DNA from: Zantedeschia hybrid cultivar
Taxonomy: Eukaryota; Streptophyta; Magnoliopsida; Alismatales; Araceae
Reading direction: 5' to 3'
DNA: 64,000 nucleotides
Assembly (NCBI GenBank): GCA_030544215.1
Contig: JARZZO010000011.1
Span: 1,288,001 to 1,352,000 of the forward strand
Shown here: one piece after another, positions 46,741 to 59,650 of the stretch
Position numbering within the stretch: position 1 is the stretch's first letter
Layout: every line of letters begins with the position of its first letter
Program-made: the position numbers and the translations under genes
The notes under the pieces: model-generated
The model's input: only the letters and a program-made list of their open reading frames with translations
What the model was told of the DNA's origin: nothing
The model's database searches: none

Positions 46741-48624
46741 TGGTTAGGGTGGTAAGCGGGAAGGCGCTCCGTTTAGAAGGGGAGGACGTTTCCGAGTAGG
46801 AATCGGACATGGGGATGGACGATTCGCAGTTCTAATAGATTTTTTCTTTAAAATTTGTCAGTCCTTACAGACCTTTAATATTCCATATTTATCTTTATAT
46901 GTTTCATATTTATTTTAATCTCCTATATAATCTTCGAGTTTGGGCCCTCCTAAAAAGTCCTTCCAATTAACAACCACAACTGTCAAAAGAAATTAAGAAT
47001 ATTTGTGAAATATTCCTATTAGTATATCCTATAGAAATATGGTACATCAAAGAACACTTTATAAGTATTTTTGATAATCTTAGTATATTATGTGCAAATA
47101 TGGTACACTGAAAGAACACTTCATAAATATTTTTTTAACAAATCCTGTTCAAAGGGATTTTTTAAAGAGAGTTCAAAATTTTTGGGAGTTTAAAATAAAT
47201 AAGAAGACTTAGAGACTAATACAAAATAACAAGAGTATAAAATAACAAGAGTATAAGGGACTTAAAATAAAAAATTCTTTAGTAGATAACCCACAATGCA
47301 TCTTGTATATGAAAGAAAAGCTTTTGAATTATACATATATGTAGAATATTTCTTAAAACTTTATTTTTATTCTAAAAAAGTTATAATTGATAATTGATGT
47401 GAATGACACGGTAGACTTAGGGAGAGTTCCTTTACATATACCATGACTATATATGAGATTTTCTGCATACACATCTTTCAGGAGGTTCGTTTTACATGTA
47501 CAAGATTTTGGAGGTTATTCATTAAAAACACAACGAAAATGTGTCTAAAAAATCTAATTATTGGTTAGATTCAATAAGAAATATAGCATAGAAAATGAAT
47601 CCATTAAATTCTATATTAAAATGATTGTTAATGCACTTAACTATTGAATTAGAATAGAATAATAAATGAAATAATTAAATTAGGTAGTTACATAGTTACG
47701 TGAAAATTGGAGAATAATTGAATGATAAGAAATATCTCTAAATTTGCTCCAACATTTAGTAATTAAATTTTGCCCTAAATTCTTTTCGTGCATCCAACAT
47801 GAATAATATACAACACAATTAGAAAATTTTATGTTTTGATTCGTCGTACTTTTCAATTTTTTGGGCAACAATATAATTGCCAAAGGAGGACCAGAAGATA
47901 AAACACATGCCAGGCATGGACGTACCTTCTTTATTCATGAAAGAAGAGGAAAAAGAACTTAGACAACTGTAGCCTATCTGAGAATAAGTTTAAAATATCT
48001 AAGTAAAAATAAAAACAAAAGAAAAGGTCCCGAAGCTGCCGAGGGACTATGCGTTGTATGATATCAGAATTGAAGATCAGAAGATAAGTACCATGTGACC
48101 CACTCTAGAAAAATAAAATAAAAAATAGACTATAAAAGAACAAAAAGACAATAGAAAGACATCTTAGATGATTATCAATCGATAGAAAATAAGACAGTAA
48201 TAATCACATAAAACTAAAAAAAGGGAAAAAGTCTCAGAAAGGTCAAGAGATTACCTTCTATATTTTCATGGAGTCAAAAATAAGAAAACAAATATCAAGC
48301 GTTTCATGCTAGACAGGAGTTAGCAAATAAGTCTATTATAATAAATGTCATAGAAAATGAGAATGAGCACCCAACAACGAATGCATGCATGCTACACAGC
48401 AATAGGAAGTTAGTTATAAGTGAATACTGGGATTTAGCAACTGAGTTTATAAAGGAAAAAGTCTAAACAATTAGGTCATCATTTGGTATGTGCAGTTCTT
48501 TGATGTCATCATGCTTTCCTTTTCTTTTCTTATTAGTTAAATCAATAACACAACTCCCGCCGTGTGCCCTCTCCGCCTCTGATTATGAATATGTATATCA
48601 GTATACTTGGTGCAGTGTCTCTGG
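46741..48624. other. AT-rich spacer without a gene
   Basis: No supported gene. Copy 2 of dispersed family B lies at 47276-47530. Confidence 0.45.
47276..47530. repeat. Dispersed repeat family B, copy 2
   Basis: It shares with 38296-38495 the order AGATAACCCAC, CATCTTGTATATGAAA, ATTATACATATATG, GATGTGAATGA, GACTTAGGGAGAGTTC, TTTTCTGCATACACA and GGTTATTCATTAAAA. The middle is longer and diverged. Confidence 0.5.
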
Positions 48625-48925
48625 TGCTGCAGTGCGGGACATTGTAGCATGTGTAAAAGTTTTTTTAACTCTTTTTTGAGGTCAAATCCCACATGTTTCA
48701 CTTATCGGTACAATCCGATCTCCAATCGGACAATATAAAAATTTTAAATTTTCAAAAATAAAGTCCAATGGAAAATAAAAAGCATTCTTGATAAGCCAAA
48801 CTCAATAATTGAACTTTTAGAAGTTTTTAAATTATCCGATTAGAGATTGAGTTATACAAACGAATGGGACATATGAGACCCGACTTTAAAAAAAAAAAAA
48901 CTTACTGCAATGCCCCAGAGTGTAA
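48625..48925. mobile_element. MITE-like foldback, CATTGCAG family, copy 3
   Basis: The left part (GCAGTGCGGGACATTGTAGC, T-run, GGTCAAATCCCACATGT, then CAATCCGATCTCCAATCGG) pairs with the right part. Reverse complemented, the right part reads CTCTGGGGCATTGCAGTAAG, T-run, AGTCGGGTCTCATATGTCCC, AACTCAATCTCTAATCGG. This is the clearest copy of the family. Confidence 0.6.
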
Positions 48926-49301
48926 TACCAAAGACATTGTAACAAATATCACTCTATCTATATATTTTCACAACTCTCAGTCCGGCTCGCCCATTTTCTC
49001 CTTTGTAGTTTGACTCTCTCTTGATTCATTATTTAGATTCTCTTACCAACCATCATGAATAAAGTACTTATAATTTTAGATTAAATTAATCACTTCATTC
49101 TAGCCATTGCAAAGTTTATATTAATATAGCATTACTTTAAAATTAGAGTAATTAAATAAATTATGTCTAAAGTTTTCTTAATTATATCTGTACCTATATA
49201 CATAGTATCCCTAAACTCTTTCAAATATTATAGTTATATCCTTTCATTAAAAGATTACAAACTTAAGGTAAAATTCCATAAAAAAATACCACCAACTATA
49301 A

Positions 49302-49590
49302 AGTGTTGGAGCAACTATATAATAATCTTACATCGGTTAATTTCAGTTGTGGCCCATGTTTATGATCTTGGATCCTTCAAACTCAACACCCGGATTTTGT
49401 GTTTGTAAGATAGTATCAAAGCAGAAGCCTGACCCACCTTCATCTTCCTAAATTTATCATCTAATTTGCGCCGCCTCCTCTCATCTAATTTCCATGGCCC
49501 ATCTTGACTGTGAGAGGGAGTGCTGGAGCAACTATATAATAGTCCTAGATCGGTTAATTTCAATTGTGGCCAGTGCTCATTATCTTGACT
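49302..49590 (+). repeat. Direct repeat resembling LTR starts
   Basis: About 75 bp starting GTTGGAGCAACTATATAAT (49304) recurs as GCTGGAGCAACTATATAAT (49523), both continuing ATCGGTTAATTTCA(G/A)TTGTGGCC. The second is preceded by GAGAGGGAG, like a polypurine tract in front of an LTR. These may be LTR-edge fragments of a separate element; the rest is absent. Confidence 0.5.
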
Positions 49591-49599
49591 GATTTTCAC

Positions 49600-50995
49600 A
49601 GGCAAACAAGTTCAAAGAGTGGCGGTGTGCCATGGAACATGAATTCACATCTCTACAAAAGCAACGCACCTGGACCCTTGTCCCAGATCACTAAGACATG
49701 AACATCGTTGGATGTAAATAGGTATACAAGTTGAAAAAGAATCATGCTGGCTCCATCCGTCGGTACAAAACCCGACGTCGACTTCTTGGAGACCTTCAGT
49801 CCCGTCGTAAAGCATACCACAGTCCGTGTCATCCTCTCCCTAACCGTCTCTCACAATTGGCCTCTACACCAACTTGATGTCAAGTGTGCCTTCCTCCACG
49901 GTGATCTCCAAGAGACGGTCTATATGGAACAACCTCCAGACTACGTTGACCCACTTTACCCTGATTATATTTGTCACATGAACAAATCTATTTATGGGCT
50001 TCGCCAAGGTCCCCGGGCGTGGTACGCCAAGTTCAGCTCGGCACTCGGCGACATGGGCCTCTTCACGTCGACTTCAGATCCATCTCTCTTTGATATCATC
50101 CAAACTGCTCCAAAACCATCAAACTATCCGGCACTCTATCAATAATCTGCAGCAGAAATTTCAAATGAAGGATATGGGCCAACTGTCCTATTTTTTGGGT
50201 ATTCAAGTCACACGTACGACTCATGGGATCTTCCTCAACCAGACCAAATATATTACTAAAGACTGATATGATTGGCTGCGAACCAGTTGCCTCTCCCTCC
50301 TCCTTGAAGAAACTTGACATCGGTGGCCCTGCACTCTCTGATCCTCATGTTTATCGCAATATAATTGGGGCCCTTCAGTACGTCACCTTGATGCGCCCCG
50401 ATATTGCATTTTTGGTTAATCAAGTGTGCCAATACATGCACCGTCCCACTAAAGATCACTTGCTCGCTGTTAAGCGCTTTCTAAAAGGTACGATCAGTTA
50501 TTGTCTTTGCCTCGAGACAGGCCCACTTCGGCTAAATGCCTTTTGCGATGCCGACCGGGCAGGCTATCCAGTAGACCGTCGATCCACCAATGACTTTGGA
50601 ATATTTCTCAGCACCAATCCTGTCTCATGGAGCTTGAAGTAACAGCCGACCATTTCCCAGTCTTCCACTGAAGCAGAATATCGTTGTTTAGCTCACACCT
50701 CTGCACAACTTCATTGGGTGCGTACTCTATTTGGGGAGCTTGGCATGCCCGGCACCCATCGACCAACGATTTGGTGTGATAATATATCTGCCATCACACA
50801 CTCACGATCCGATGTTTCATGCTTGGACTAAACATATAGAAGCCGATTATCATTATGTTTGTGAGCTCGTTGCAAAACAAATTCTTGATATTTGATTCAT
50901 TTCATCCGTGGATCAAATTGGGGATATTTTTACGGAGGGACTGCATCCCCGACGTCTCCAATTTCTTCAAGGCAAGCTGAGCTCCGAGAGCTCAG
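49600..50995 (+). pseudogene. Copia pol fragment, reverse transcriptase and RNase H
   Basis: Plus-strand homology starts within reverse transcriptase. It reads FLETFSPVVKHTTVRVILSL, HQLDVKCAFLHGDLQE, YGLRQGPRAWYAKFS and DPSLF, then a deletion that removes the first part of the catalytic YVDD (only DIIQTA remains). After a stop come FQMKDMGQLSYFLGIQVTR and, in another frame, YRNIIGALQYVTLMRPDIAF, QSSTEAEYRCLA, LHWVR and WCDN (RNase H). A stop falls before QPTISQSSTEAEYR, and the last part runs through stops to GGTASPTSPISS. Gag, protease and integrase are missing. It is inactive. Confidence 0.88.
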
Positions 50996-51000
50996 CTTGA

Positions 51001-51235
51001 GGGGGGGGGGGGCGGAGAGGTGATAACCAACAGTTACCCTCATGACCGTCACATGTCCTCTTGCTATAAATAACCTGCTGATTCAGCTAAACAAGAGCCA
51101 GGAACTTACGTATATTCTCTTAATCTGTTATTGCCTTCTTATGTTTACTTATATTGCAAACATGCCCTGAATAAACAGGGTAACAACTTGTCCTCCAGGC
51201 ATACTCTGTATATACAGTATATAATATTCACAAGA
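51001..51235 (+). mobile_element. Copia polypurine tract and 3' LTR
   Basis: A purine tract (G-run then CGGAGAGG, 51001-51020) directly follows the RNase H fragment and precedes TGATAACCAACAGTTACC (51021), the LTR start. A TATA-like CTATAAATAA lies at 51062-51071. The right end near 51230 is uncertain; no 5' LTR is present. Confidence 0.6.
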
Positions 51236-54200
51236 CGTGGGTCTCCAAACAGGGGAAGAACCCATTCTTTTCATACCTCTGTCACTCGTGTTACATAAAG
51301 CACCTAAACTATCGTCGACAATCGCATGCTCTTACGGTGTATCAAGGGTCAGCATGTACTCTATTACACACTTACACTAGTGTAAACGTTTATGAACCGA
51401 GAGCAACTTCAGCCAAATATTACTTTGCAATAACTTGCTCATCTACAGAAAATGTCGACAAACATAATGACAGATTAAGATCTATGATGAGTAGCGAAGA
51501 ACGATCAAGCATAAAAATTTGCAAACCAAAATGCTGGCTTTTGGAATTCTTGTGAAGTAATGACCATAGTGAGCCACTTGTAAAGTACTCTACGGTAGAC
51601 AGTGATGAGACTGCCATAAGCTATCTTTATGAGTTTTAAAGTAGAGAAAATAAGTAAAGTAGCACTTAGAGCAAAAAAGAACACTTTTTGCCATTTTGGA
51701 AGATTGTAGAATGATTCTCACTGACATATTCAACTCCATAGACAACATCACGTAACAGGTTTTTGCTTAAATCCTGAATTTGCTTGAGTTATGATTCATG
51801 GTATGCTTAGTGATGTTTGAATTATATTGAAAGGATGTCCTATGATGATGGGGAACTTCATGATAAAATCAGTAGTTGATTCAAATTTTATTGGAAAGCC
51901 CATAGAGATAGTGGATGTCAGATGGCAATTAGGGGATGCAAACTTGCTTTATCCCCCATCTTGGGGCATTTACAAGACCAATGCAACAAGTAGGATCGAA
52001 CCAATCAATGAGTTGTGAACATGCTTTTGCCATCGTCACGAAAAAGTCTGCCGAGGAGAGAGCATTTACAAGACACGCACAGGACAATTTTCCAAATTTT
52101 TTGGATAACAAAAGAATGAAAAATCTAGTCCACCTTCCAGTGTTCAGGCGTCACGGCACAAGAAATCCAACTACCTTTGTGGCACCCCCTAAAGAGTATT
52201 GCTTATGAGAGGAACAGGTCGTTTTATAACAAAAGAGAAAGAAGATCACTATCAAACGCTATGTTACTAGATAGCGATGTAAATGCAGGCCAATAACTAA
52301 CGAACTAATCATTAAATCTTCAGTCAAACACCAATTACAATCTCATGTAAGGTTCAAGATATACTTGTATCTGAATATGATACTAACATGATAGAAAGAG
52401 CTGTGAGGAGAGGAAATTAAAGCCGAGAGAAGCACATTTGAGATTTCATCATTGGATGGGGGTTCAGGGAAATGCCAATAATGCCATAAAGATCCAAACA
52501 CTCATATTGAGACTGTAAGGGATTTTATTCGTTGGGATTTTCCCTGACATTACATATATTATGTAGTGGCCTAACAACAATGGCTCTGTAATGGTCAAGT
52601 GCAAGGGAACGGATATCTACATGGGCTTTGTAATGGTGGATCTTTAAAGGAACACCTAAATCATTATAGCCTTTGAAACTAGACAAATGCTATGGTGTCA
52701 TCTCTGCCACATTTATTAAGAGATGCCTGGTCATTTTGGTCAGATATCTCTCAACAAATATGTTTCAAAAAAGAAAAAGCAAGAGGTATCTCTAATAAGA
52801 ATCTTCTGATCCAATGGTTGAATGATTTCTATGAAAAAGTGTTAGATACACTGACATTCCTTTGAAAATATTAGTCACAGACCTGTTAAGAAGCAAAACA
52901 GATTGCCTGATGTTTCTCCTCTTGGCAGGAAAACTTTGTTTGGTCAGTCCTTTCACACTTCAAATGTCTAGTTTTTTTTTTCAACTGCTTTAGGGACAGC
53001 CCTACATACATGTGAAAACTCCCCTGTGGAATTGACATATGTTAAACAAAAACTCACATGGTCATCAACTCATTATAAATACAGTCACCCTATCTATCCA
53101 TTAGACACCAAGGCAGAAAATGATTGTCAGACGTAATATGAGAAAAGATGTTTGCAAATATCTAGTCATCTGTGGATTTCATACATAATTCTTAGAAGTA
53201 GACTCTTCAAAGTTGAGAGAGAGAGAGAGAGAGAGAGAGACCTGAAATATCACATCAATCTCTGCTATCCACCAAGTGAACCAAGCCATCTCAGGTGTAG
53301 ACTAACAGACAGGCTGGGCCTAGGCTGGTCTCAACTTGCTTGTTGAGATACAGTCACAATTTCTGCAGACAAGACCACAAAATCTTTTGCTCAGATGGAA
53401 TCCTCCTCTAAAGAAAGTTGCAACATTGGTGAATAGTCATGAAAGAAAAGGAAAGGAGAAAGGAAAATCAAAGCAGTCTAGGCATTATGGTCTTTCATAT
53501 CAGGAATTTTTTACCATCAATAATGTAGTGTCATTGCCCTTCCACAAGGATCGAAAAGTTCTCTGTTAAGCCTGGTTGGAAGGTGGAGCAAAAACATTAT
53601 CCTGATGAGGTGGGGCACATTTGACACCAAGGTCCTCAGCTGAAAAGGTTTGCTATCTAAAGCATTGAACTTTGATTACAATGAATTCAATTATCACAGG
53701 AGGATGTCTGTATGTTCTGAATGTTGTACACCTTTGGCTGAAAGCCGAATCACAGAAGGAAAAATAGAATGAGAGAGAGAAAATCATATTTTTGCTTTTA
53801 AGAATAGCATTGTATGAACATTTCACACTGAAGAATCATGAACTAATGAGTTTCAGCATTGGAAACCTTTTTGGAATGCCACTGTAATCAGGTGTATACT
53901 CCAGAAGATAAAGCCACACTATCTGGAACCTTCTCAGTCTATGAAATTGTGTATGTATATAGTCATTTGCTGTGTGTTGAAGAGCCTATGTTTTGATTTT
54001 CAAAAAACATTATCAATTCTCTCGCTTCATGCCAAATCCTGCCATGGGCATTTTCATAACTGTCAAACGTAAAGAAGACAGAGCGCACGCTTGTTGGTGA
54101 GCTATAGAAGCAAGCACAAACTGAATACTTCTTTAGGTTAAATCTGAATGCATAACATACCTGCTTCAAGATATTGGCGTCATGATACGTCCCAATTCCC

Positions 54201-54461
54201 AACAATGTAATGTGTGATTCAGAGCTCATTCTGTACATGAATAATGTGAATCCACTGGATCTGGGAACTGTAGAAAATATCCTAGTATTAACCTCTACAC
54301 AGTGCAAGAGCAGATAAAAATAATCTGTGCCAGAGAGAATTGTCACTGGAAATTCTTGGCGCATTAACACCCATCATAAAAAGGAATCTGGTCATTGTAT
54401 AGTATTCATTTCCAAAGAGCGGAGTTGAAAACTGCAGAATTTTACCTTTGCAATAGGAAAA
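51236..54461. other. Spacer and Mfd-like gene 3' region
   Basis: No supported gene. A (GA)n microsatellite lies at about 53216-53243. The minus-strand frame at 53963-54370 (135 codons), directly downstream of the Mfd-like stop codon, matches nothing I recognise and may be 3'UTR. Confidence 0.4.
53216..53243 (+). repeat. (GA)n microsatellite
   Basis: About 14 GA dinucleotides in a row. Confidence 0.9.
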
Positions 54462-57400
54462 TCAGTACTTTACAAGAGCTGGCAAAGAAGCATAGAGTTC
54501 GCTTAAACACTGGAATATCCAATTGAGGAGTTGCTCCTTTGGTAATTCTAAAAGAAGCTCGGCCTACAAAATTTGGGGAAGAAGAGCATGAAACCAGCCC
54601 TTGTTATAAGCGGTTTTAAACAAATAAAAGTTCATGAAATGCACTGGAAATTTGCAAATTGGGATATGAAGGATGCATGATAGTTATCAAACAAAGTATT
54701 TTGTTAGTGGAATATATGATAAGCCTATAGTTAAAAGGACATAAAAGTCCTAAATTTACTTTTGACAGGCAGACTATTCTAAGCATGCCCTGGGCACTTG
54801 GTACTGGGTCTTCTCTCTCTCTTTGTCGAAAACACATAACTGAAATTCAACCCCCCCCCGGTGGTGTACTATACCACATACTTGAATCAAGGTTCGTCGG
54901 TATCACTGATCCGACTCGGGCCAACTCATACGAGTCCAACCAATGTTGTTTGCTAAAATTAATGAGTTTAAGTCACATTTTAGAGAAATATATCCTATTA
55001 ATTGATATAAACAATATAATTTTACTTATCAAATAGGAAAAACTCAACTTAAAACATTCTATTAAGCATGTATGAGTCGGCACGATCCGGTCCAACTGGT
55101 GCATATCGCAGATTGGGTCGGCCCAAATACGAGTCGACTCGTATGAGTTGGCCCGATTTGGTACGACACGGCAAACCATGACTTGAATAGAAAGAAAATG
55201 AAGCAAAAGGCAATCCCCAAACAGTCTCTTCCCAAGAGGAGAAAATGCATACAGAGGTACAAGGCACTGCATTCCAAATCAAAGCACAGCAGAGAGAAGA
55301 AATAACATCCTTTAAAGTTGCCCAAACGTACATCTGATGGAAGAGATTTCTCTTGTAAGCCATAAGACTAGAAAATATTGATGCAGGTCAAATGATAATG
55401 TAAATATCCTGCTGTCCTATTCTGATTCATTAACCAACTACCAAAGCTTGCCACAAGACAGAGTAGATGAGATCACACACATCCTTAAGAAACATGTGCC
55501 CAGGGGCAATGACACGTGGCAGTTCATCTCAGCCCCACATGAAAAGATGGGGCTCGAGCTGAAATGTGCCAGAGGGTGCAGACGAGCTTATCTCATGATA
55601 AAGGGACTGATCCAGCCTCTAGGCAATAAGTGAAGCCATTAGCACGAAAGCTGACCTGAGTGCTGGAAGATGAGTGGCTAGAAGGGAGAAAGTTGGGAAG
55701 AGACCAAGACTGGGGCATGAACCAATGTTTAAAGAAATTTTCAGTAGCTAATGTCAATTATTTACATCAAATGTTGCAGTAAACAAACTAAGCTCATGCC
55801 ACTATTGACCTTTACCAGACACCATATTGTGGGAAGCCATGTGGCACTAGGTTGGCCAAAATAAATAGTGAACCAAGTGAAAAGCAAACTTGATTAAATG
55901 CATATGGAAGCTGGTAAACAAACTTGAGCACATACACAGACCTTGATTTCATTCTCTTCAAAAACCAGACAATTACGGTGGATGTCAGATGCCATTGACT
56001 CTGCCATAATCCTAAACACTTTCTTACTCATGTTTGTTCTCATGCAAACTGTCTTGCCCAATGCATATATTTCGCTGATACCAAGATCGGCTGCCATTCT
56101 CCTGACATACAGCTTTTTTAATAATATCTGCATGGAGAATTGTCAGCACCAACTTCGATTGAAGCACCTAGCATAGTTTATTTTATAGAATGCATCCTAA
56201 TCAAGCAAACATACCTCCATGGATCGCGGTTCTCTTCCATATTGCTGACGTAAATCTTCGGTAAATTGCATCAAATGCCAGATATCCTTTTCAGCTGCTT
56301 TTTCTGCTTCGTTAATCAACTCAAGAGGGTTTTCAAGATAGTTTATATACTCAGAGGAGTGACGCGGTGTTATATTTATGTCAAGCTGGGGAATAAAAAG
56401 AGCAACAATCTTCAGTTCTTTTGCATCACTTTTCAATCACGACTTCAATTTTGGCTTTGTGGTCATGTGGTGAGGTGATAGACGAAACAAGACGTTATAA
56501 GAGTACATGGTGGCAACCATACCTGAACATTTCTGTAAGGAACTGAGGCAAGCCGATGTTCTTCAACCTAGAAATCAGAAAAATAAATTCATAAATCCCC
56601 AGGGAAGAGTGATTGGCTCTTTCATATTTAACATGGGAGCTGTCGTTTTTTTAAAGGATTTAAGTCCACCTCCCATGAGACATAGCTCTGAAACAGACGG
56701 AGCATAAGATTTCTAGGAGTGACCGAATAGTATATTTTGTCCAAATCAGATTTGACCAGATTCTCTGCCCAAAAATTAATATAGCCCCTAAAATGTCTAA
56801 AGGAATACATATTTTAGGTGGATGGTGTTAAGAAATGCACATTAATTACAAAAAGTGTGTACCTTTCTAATTAAGCATGAGAGTTTTTTTCAAGCTCCTA
56901 AGTAGATTGTCAACACAAAAGATAATATAAAGAAAGAAATATGTCTAAGAAATGAATTAATTATGAAAAAATAGTGTCCCACTAATTAATCATTAGTATC
57001 ATTTACAAGCTCTTAACAAGATTAGTAAACAGAAAAATCATAAAATAAGGCCAAGTTGGTGAAAATAATAATACCTTGGACAAGCATTCAAAAAGAATTT
57101 CAAAGAAAAGATCAATGCCCACATTGCCGACATCGCCAGTCTGTTGCTCACCAAAAATATTTCCAAAGCCTCTTATGCCCATGTCTCTTTCTGCAAGTTG
57201 GAACCCTTGTCCAAGCTCACGGCACTCTTGAAGAGCTGCAAGTCTGTCCTGTAGTCATAATGCAGTACAGTGTCTGAGGGAATCGGCCTCTTATATAGCA
57301 AATGTTGGTGACTAGGTTGTCGCAATGCTGAAGATATTAAGCATGCAAACTATAAAACAAGTGATATCATAGACCATTGATCATAAGAACTTGAGATGCT

Positions 57401-59357
57401 AAGGTAACAGAAACATTGCTTTATGAAGCACTCTGCAAAACCAACAGAAATGCTATAATTTGGTGAAAGAAAATTAAGACGAAACACACTACAATTAGAA
57501 AGTATCTCTTCCAGACAATATCATTAGAAAAGGAGAACTTGTAGATAGCATACCAATGCTACGTCAGAGAGAGATGATTTGTCCGGATAAAATAAGTATG
57601 CATAAGCTTCTTTATCTGCTCGTCCAACTCTCCCTCGCAACTGTTTAAGTATGTATCAAGAACTCCACTGTTAGCTTGATGATAACGTGATAAACAAATC
57701 TTAACCATGACTTTGGAGATAAGATTAATCTCCACAAGCTAGAAACCATCAAGCAATTGACATATTTTCCTTCATTCAGATGTATGGTCGTAGACTTTTG
57801 ACTAATCCAATGACATCTGTTAATTCGGGATAAAAACAAGAAAAATACATAATTGCAGATTGACAGTTAAAAAACTTAAAAGAACAGTCCAATGACTATA
57901 GCAGATGATTTTTTCAAGCACCATCAAAGGCACCTCTTTGATCATTTCATTTGACATAAACGTGGGATTGGCTAGGCATATATTCTTGGCATTAAAGTTT
58001 TTCCCTCGAAAAAGTTTCCAGTCCTACCCAGAGATAACAGCATACTGTATGAAGAATAAGTGGCATAATGCATCTATTGATAATAGCTTGATATCTCCAG
58101 CTTATGAACTTGGCGCATATCACCTGTGTACTCTAAATTGAGGTCAAAGATTATTAGATTAACCACCGAATCCACCAGTCTATACACCACTTTGCTAAGA
58201 TTATACCACCAGCAAATGATCAGAGGTCTACTCTTCCATTCAACAAAAATGCACACTACGCATTCAAATTAGAACCACTTGCTTTTAAACAACTTTCTCA
58301 CATATTCTATCATAGAGGTGCCACATTGAAAGCTTAAACACAAAATGAAGATTTAACCCTCCGGGCTTCATTTAATTTCTGAAATCAAATTCCATTTTAC
58401 TAAAACTCACCAACAAATCCCTTCATCTATTCAAATCCTTTTTTTCTGTGATTTTGTCATTTTGCCTTCCATAGTAGCTGCAAAGAGTACCCATTTGCTC
58501 AGTTTCCCAGCTTTAGAGTTTATCAGTTTTGGGCGTCGTGTGATCTTTCCATGAATCACAGGGATGTGCACATTTGATCTAGGGACCACAGTAAGCCCTA
58601 ATTTTACAAGCAACCTCAGCAGATAGAACAGAGAAACAACTCTTTGGGATTCTTCCTCGACTGTATTGCGACAGTAAACACAATCCAGTCTGGGAATCAT
58701 TGTAAGACTACTTGCATGTGGTGTGATTTACCATTTGTGGTATGACGAGCAGAAATATTATGAACATTTCAGTGTCTTTGAAAGTATTTGACAAGTAAAA
58801 AGAAATATGTTAATGTATTTGACAAGTATTTGTTGTTAACAACAAAACTTATGTATATATTACAAAATGATCCCCAGGACATTGTGATTCTCCCTGGATT
58901 ATACTGTGGCTATAAATACACTTATATCTGCCACAGTAAGATTACTAGCATGAAATGAGAGATAATTAACATGAGCAGAAACAAAATTATGTAAATGTCC
59001 TTTAAAGTATTTGACAAGTGCTCATGGTGTACAACAAAATTGACCATACCTGAGATTCTTCCCATGAAATCTAGGGTTCTTTGGAATAAGATTATGCTAC
59101 TATAGACAACATGTATTCGCACTGCATTTTATTCATCAAATCATAGAGATTTTCAACATAAATAAGTGAGAACAATATGGAACAGACATAAGTACCTGAT
59201 ACAACTGGGCCAACCCAAACTGGTGAACATCTTGAATAATTATGGTGTTAGCATTTTGGATGTCCAGCCCACTTTCAACTATACTTGTGCATATAAGAAT
59301 CGTGATTTCACCAAGAACAAATTTCTCCATAGTATCTTCCAGCTGCTTTGAGTATTG
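54462..59357 (-). CDS. Mfd-like transcription-repair-coupling helicase, 3' part
   Basis: Seven exons on the minus strand in transcript order: 59357-59196, 57640-57554, 57248-57075, 56567-56523, 56385-56215, 56127-55942, 54563-54462 (stop TGA). All have GT-AG borders and phase 0, together 308 residues. The 5' exons lie beyond the window. It is homologous to bacterial Mfd and the plastid-targeted plant version (Arabidopsis At3g02060), a DNA translocase that removes stalled RNA polymerase. Helicase motif V is ICTSIVESGLDIQNANTIII and motif VI QLYQLRGRVGRADKEA. Then follow FQLAERDMGIRGFGNIFG, EQQTGDVGNVGIDLFFE and the TRCF domain (LENPLELINEAEKAAEKDIW...REPRSMEILLKKLYVRRMA). The C-terminus is ELPKEQLLNWIFQCL...LPALVKY. 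No disabling change. Introns hold a MITE and, upstream, a LINE. Confidence 0.93.
54888..55180. mobile_element. hAT-like MITE in Mfd-like last intron
   Basis: Imperfect terminal inverted repeats of about 50 bp: the left end starts CAAGGTTCGTCGG and the right end (reverse complemented) CATGGTTTGCCGTG, both running into CGGGCCAACTCATACGAGTC. It is flanked by a perfect 8-bp duplication ACTTGAAT at 54880-54887 and 55181-55188. 293 bp, non-coding. The CAWGGTT start resembles the MITE at 36161-36343. Confidence 0.85.
57641..59195 (-). other. Mfd-like intron of 1.56 kb
   Basis: The intron between the two helicase-motif exons contains no supported gene. A minus frame of 89 codons at 58431-58700 is not recognisable. 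Confidence 0.6.
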
Positions 59358-59464
59358 CTGAAGAAAAAGGTTTTTTTTTTCCGGGGGGGAGGTTTAAAAA
59401 ATATTGTCAAACACAAAACATGGATATGGAAAATGATGATAAAAAAAAAACTGAACAAATAAAA

Positions 59465-59650
59465 TTTAGGGTTTTTAGAAAAATAACCTCTTAAACAGCA
59501 TTGTATATGCAGAAAACCACATGTAAAATATGGATATGGCAAAACCCCTAGCATATAATCATTGTACGCATAAAGCCCCTGCCGTCAACCCTTTCATCAC
59601 TCACATCACCTACGACTTGCGATTACCACCTATATAAATATTGTACACGT
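59465..59650. repeat. Dispersed repeat family B, copy 3 (inverted)
   Basis: Reverse complemented it reads GATGTGAGTGATGAAAGGGT, GGGGCTTTATGCGTACAATG, ATTATATGCTAGGGGTTTTG, TTTTCTGCATATACA and AGAGGTTATTT. The order of words matches 38296-38495 in its right half. Confidence 0.45.

Noticed and set aside
53963..54370. 135-codon minus-strand frame downstream of the Mfd-like gene
   Set aside because: No homology recognised; likely 3'UTR or spacer.
55448..55633. Plus-strand frame resembling a small protein
   Set aside because: Lies within the last intron of the Mfd-like gene on the opposite strand, and no family resemblance.
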